Shown: one piece after another, positions 5,688 through 5,905 of the stretch | Layout: the number at the start of each line of letters is the position of its first letter | How positions within the stretch are numbered: the first letter of the stretch is position 1 | Origin: Bacteroidales bacterium | GTDB lineage: Bacteria > Bacteroidota > Bacteroidia > Bacteroidales > Paludibacteraceae | DNA length: 5,905 nt | NCBI GenBank assembly: GCA_018066005.1 | Contig: JAGHSG010000145.1 | Span: forward strand, 1-5,905 | Reading direction: 5' to 3' | Made by a program: the position numbers and the translations under genes | Notes under the pieces: generated by a model | Told to the model about the DNA's origin: nothing | Databases searched by the model: none | The model's input: only the letters and a program-made list of their open reading frames with translations

Positions 5688-5905
5688 ATGAAACACAAAT
5701 TTTTATCCCTTTTGGTGGCACTCTTTGCCACTACCGTCCTGTGGGCAAGTAATGTTATTATTTACGAAGCATCATCACAATTGAGTGGTTATAATGGCTC
5801 TTTGAATGTTGGTAAAACCACCTTTGGCCCTGCTATCACATCGCACACCTTTAGTAATGGCACAGGTACAATCACTTGTAGTGGAGACATCACGGAGATT
5901 GAAAG
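5688..5905 (+). CDS. Secreted surface protein, N-terminus only (probable leucine-rich-repeat/BspA-like)
   Basis: An ATG at 5688 opens a frame that stays open to the window edge, giving 72 codons. The first residues, MKHKFLSLLVALFATTVLWA, form a clear Sec signal peptide: a basic start, a hydrophobic core and a probable cut after Ala20. The mature part is rich in Ser, Thr, Gly and Asn, with segments such as SHTFSNGTGTITCSGDITEI. From memory, this style of N-terminus (YEAS..., ITSHTFSNGTGTIT...) precedes arrays of BspA-type LRR_5 repeats in Bacteroidales surface proteins. The repeats themselves would lie beyond the window, so that assignment is tentative. Cell-surface or extracellular location is well supported. 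A 390-base structured region separates it from the nearest promoter. Confidence 0.8.
   Translation, partial: MKHKFLSLLVALFATTVLWASNVIIYEASSQLSGYNGSLNVGKTTFGPAITSHTFSNGTGTITCSGDITEIE

Overview
The window looks like chromosome from a member of the Bacteroidota, probably order Bacteroidales. Three things suggest this: a match to the Bacteroidota promoter (TTTG, 20 bases, TAATTTTG), start codons that mostly lack a Shine-Dalgarno sequence, and protein types typical of the group, including a BspA-like secreted protein. All genes are on the + strand. No organism can be named from the sequence alone.

Bases 1-3871 are housekeeping genes in a tight row. They are the end of acpP (acyl carrier protein), fabF (3-oxoacyl-ACP synthase II), asd (aspartate-semialdehyde dehydrogenase, overlapping fabF by 7 bases) and a U32-family Fe-S protein resembling the tRNA hydroxylase TrhP. 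A hairpin with a T-run lies between acpP and fabF. The junction between asd and the U32 gene consists entirely of eight degenerate copies of a 7-base repeat. That repeat encodes the last residues of Asd and ends inside the next start codon.

Bases 3872-5250 hold a mobile-element-like unit. A 401-residue protein joins an HUH/Y1 (REP-associated, RAYT-type) transposase to a C-terminal domain of about 145 residues that reads like a degenerate DprA/SLOG Rossmann domain. A perfect palindrome lies just before the gene, and its 10-base core recurs inside it. After the stop come four 11-base tandem repeats, a clear intrinsic terminator, and an 11-base inverted repeat enclosing both.

Bases 5251-5905 begin a new transcription unit: a Bacteroidota promoter, then about 390 bases without a gene. 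This stretch contains an elaborate 134-nt imperfect hairpin of about 46 base pairs, a terminator-like hairpin with six Ts, and another hairpin that holds a GGAGG. After these, a secreted protein begins with a signal peptide and runs off the window; it looks like the start of a leucine-rich-repeat (BspA-like) surface protein. The structured stretch is either an independent small RNA gene or a long regulatory leader for the surface protein. It and the transposase fusion are the two most unusual items here.
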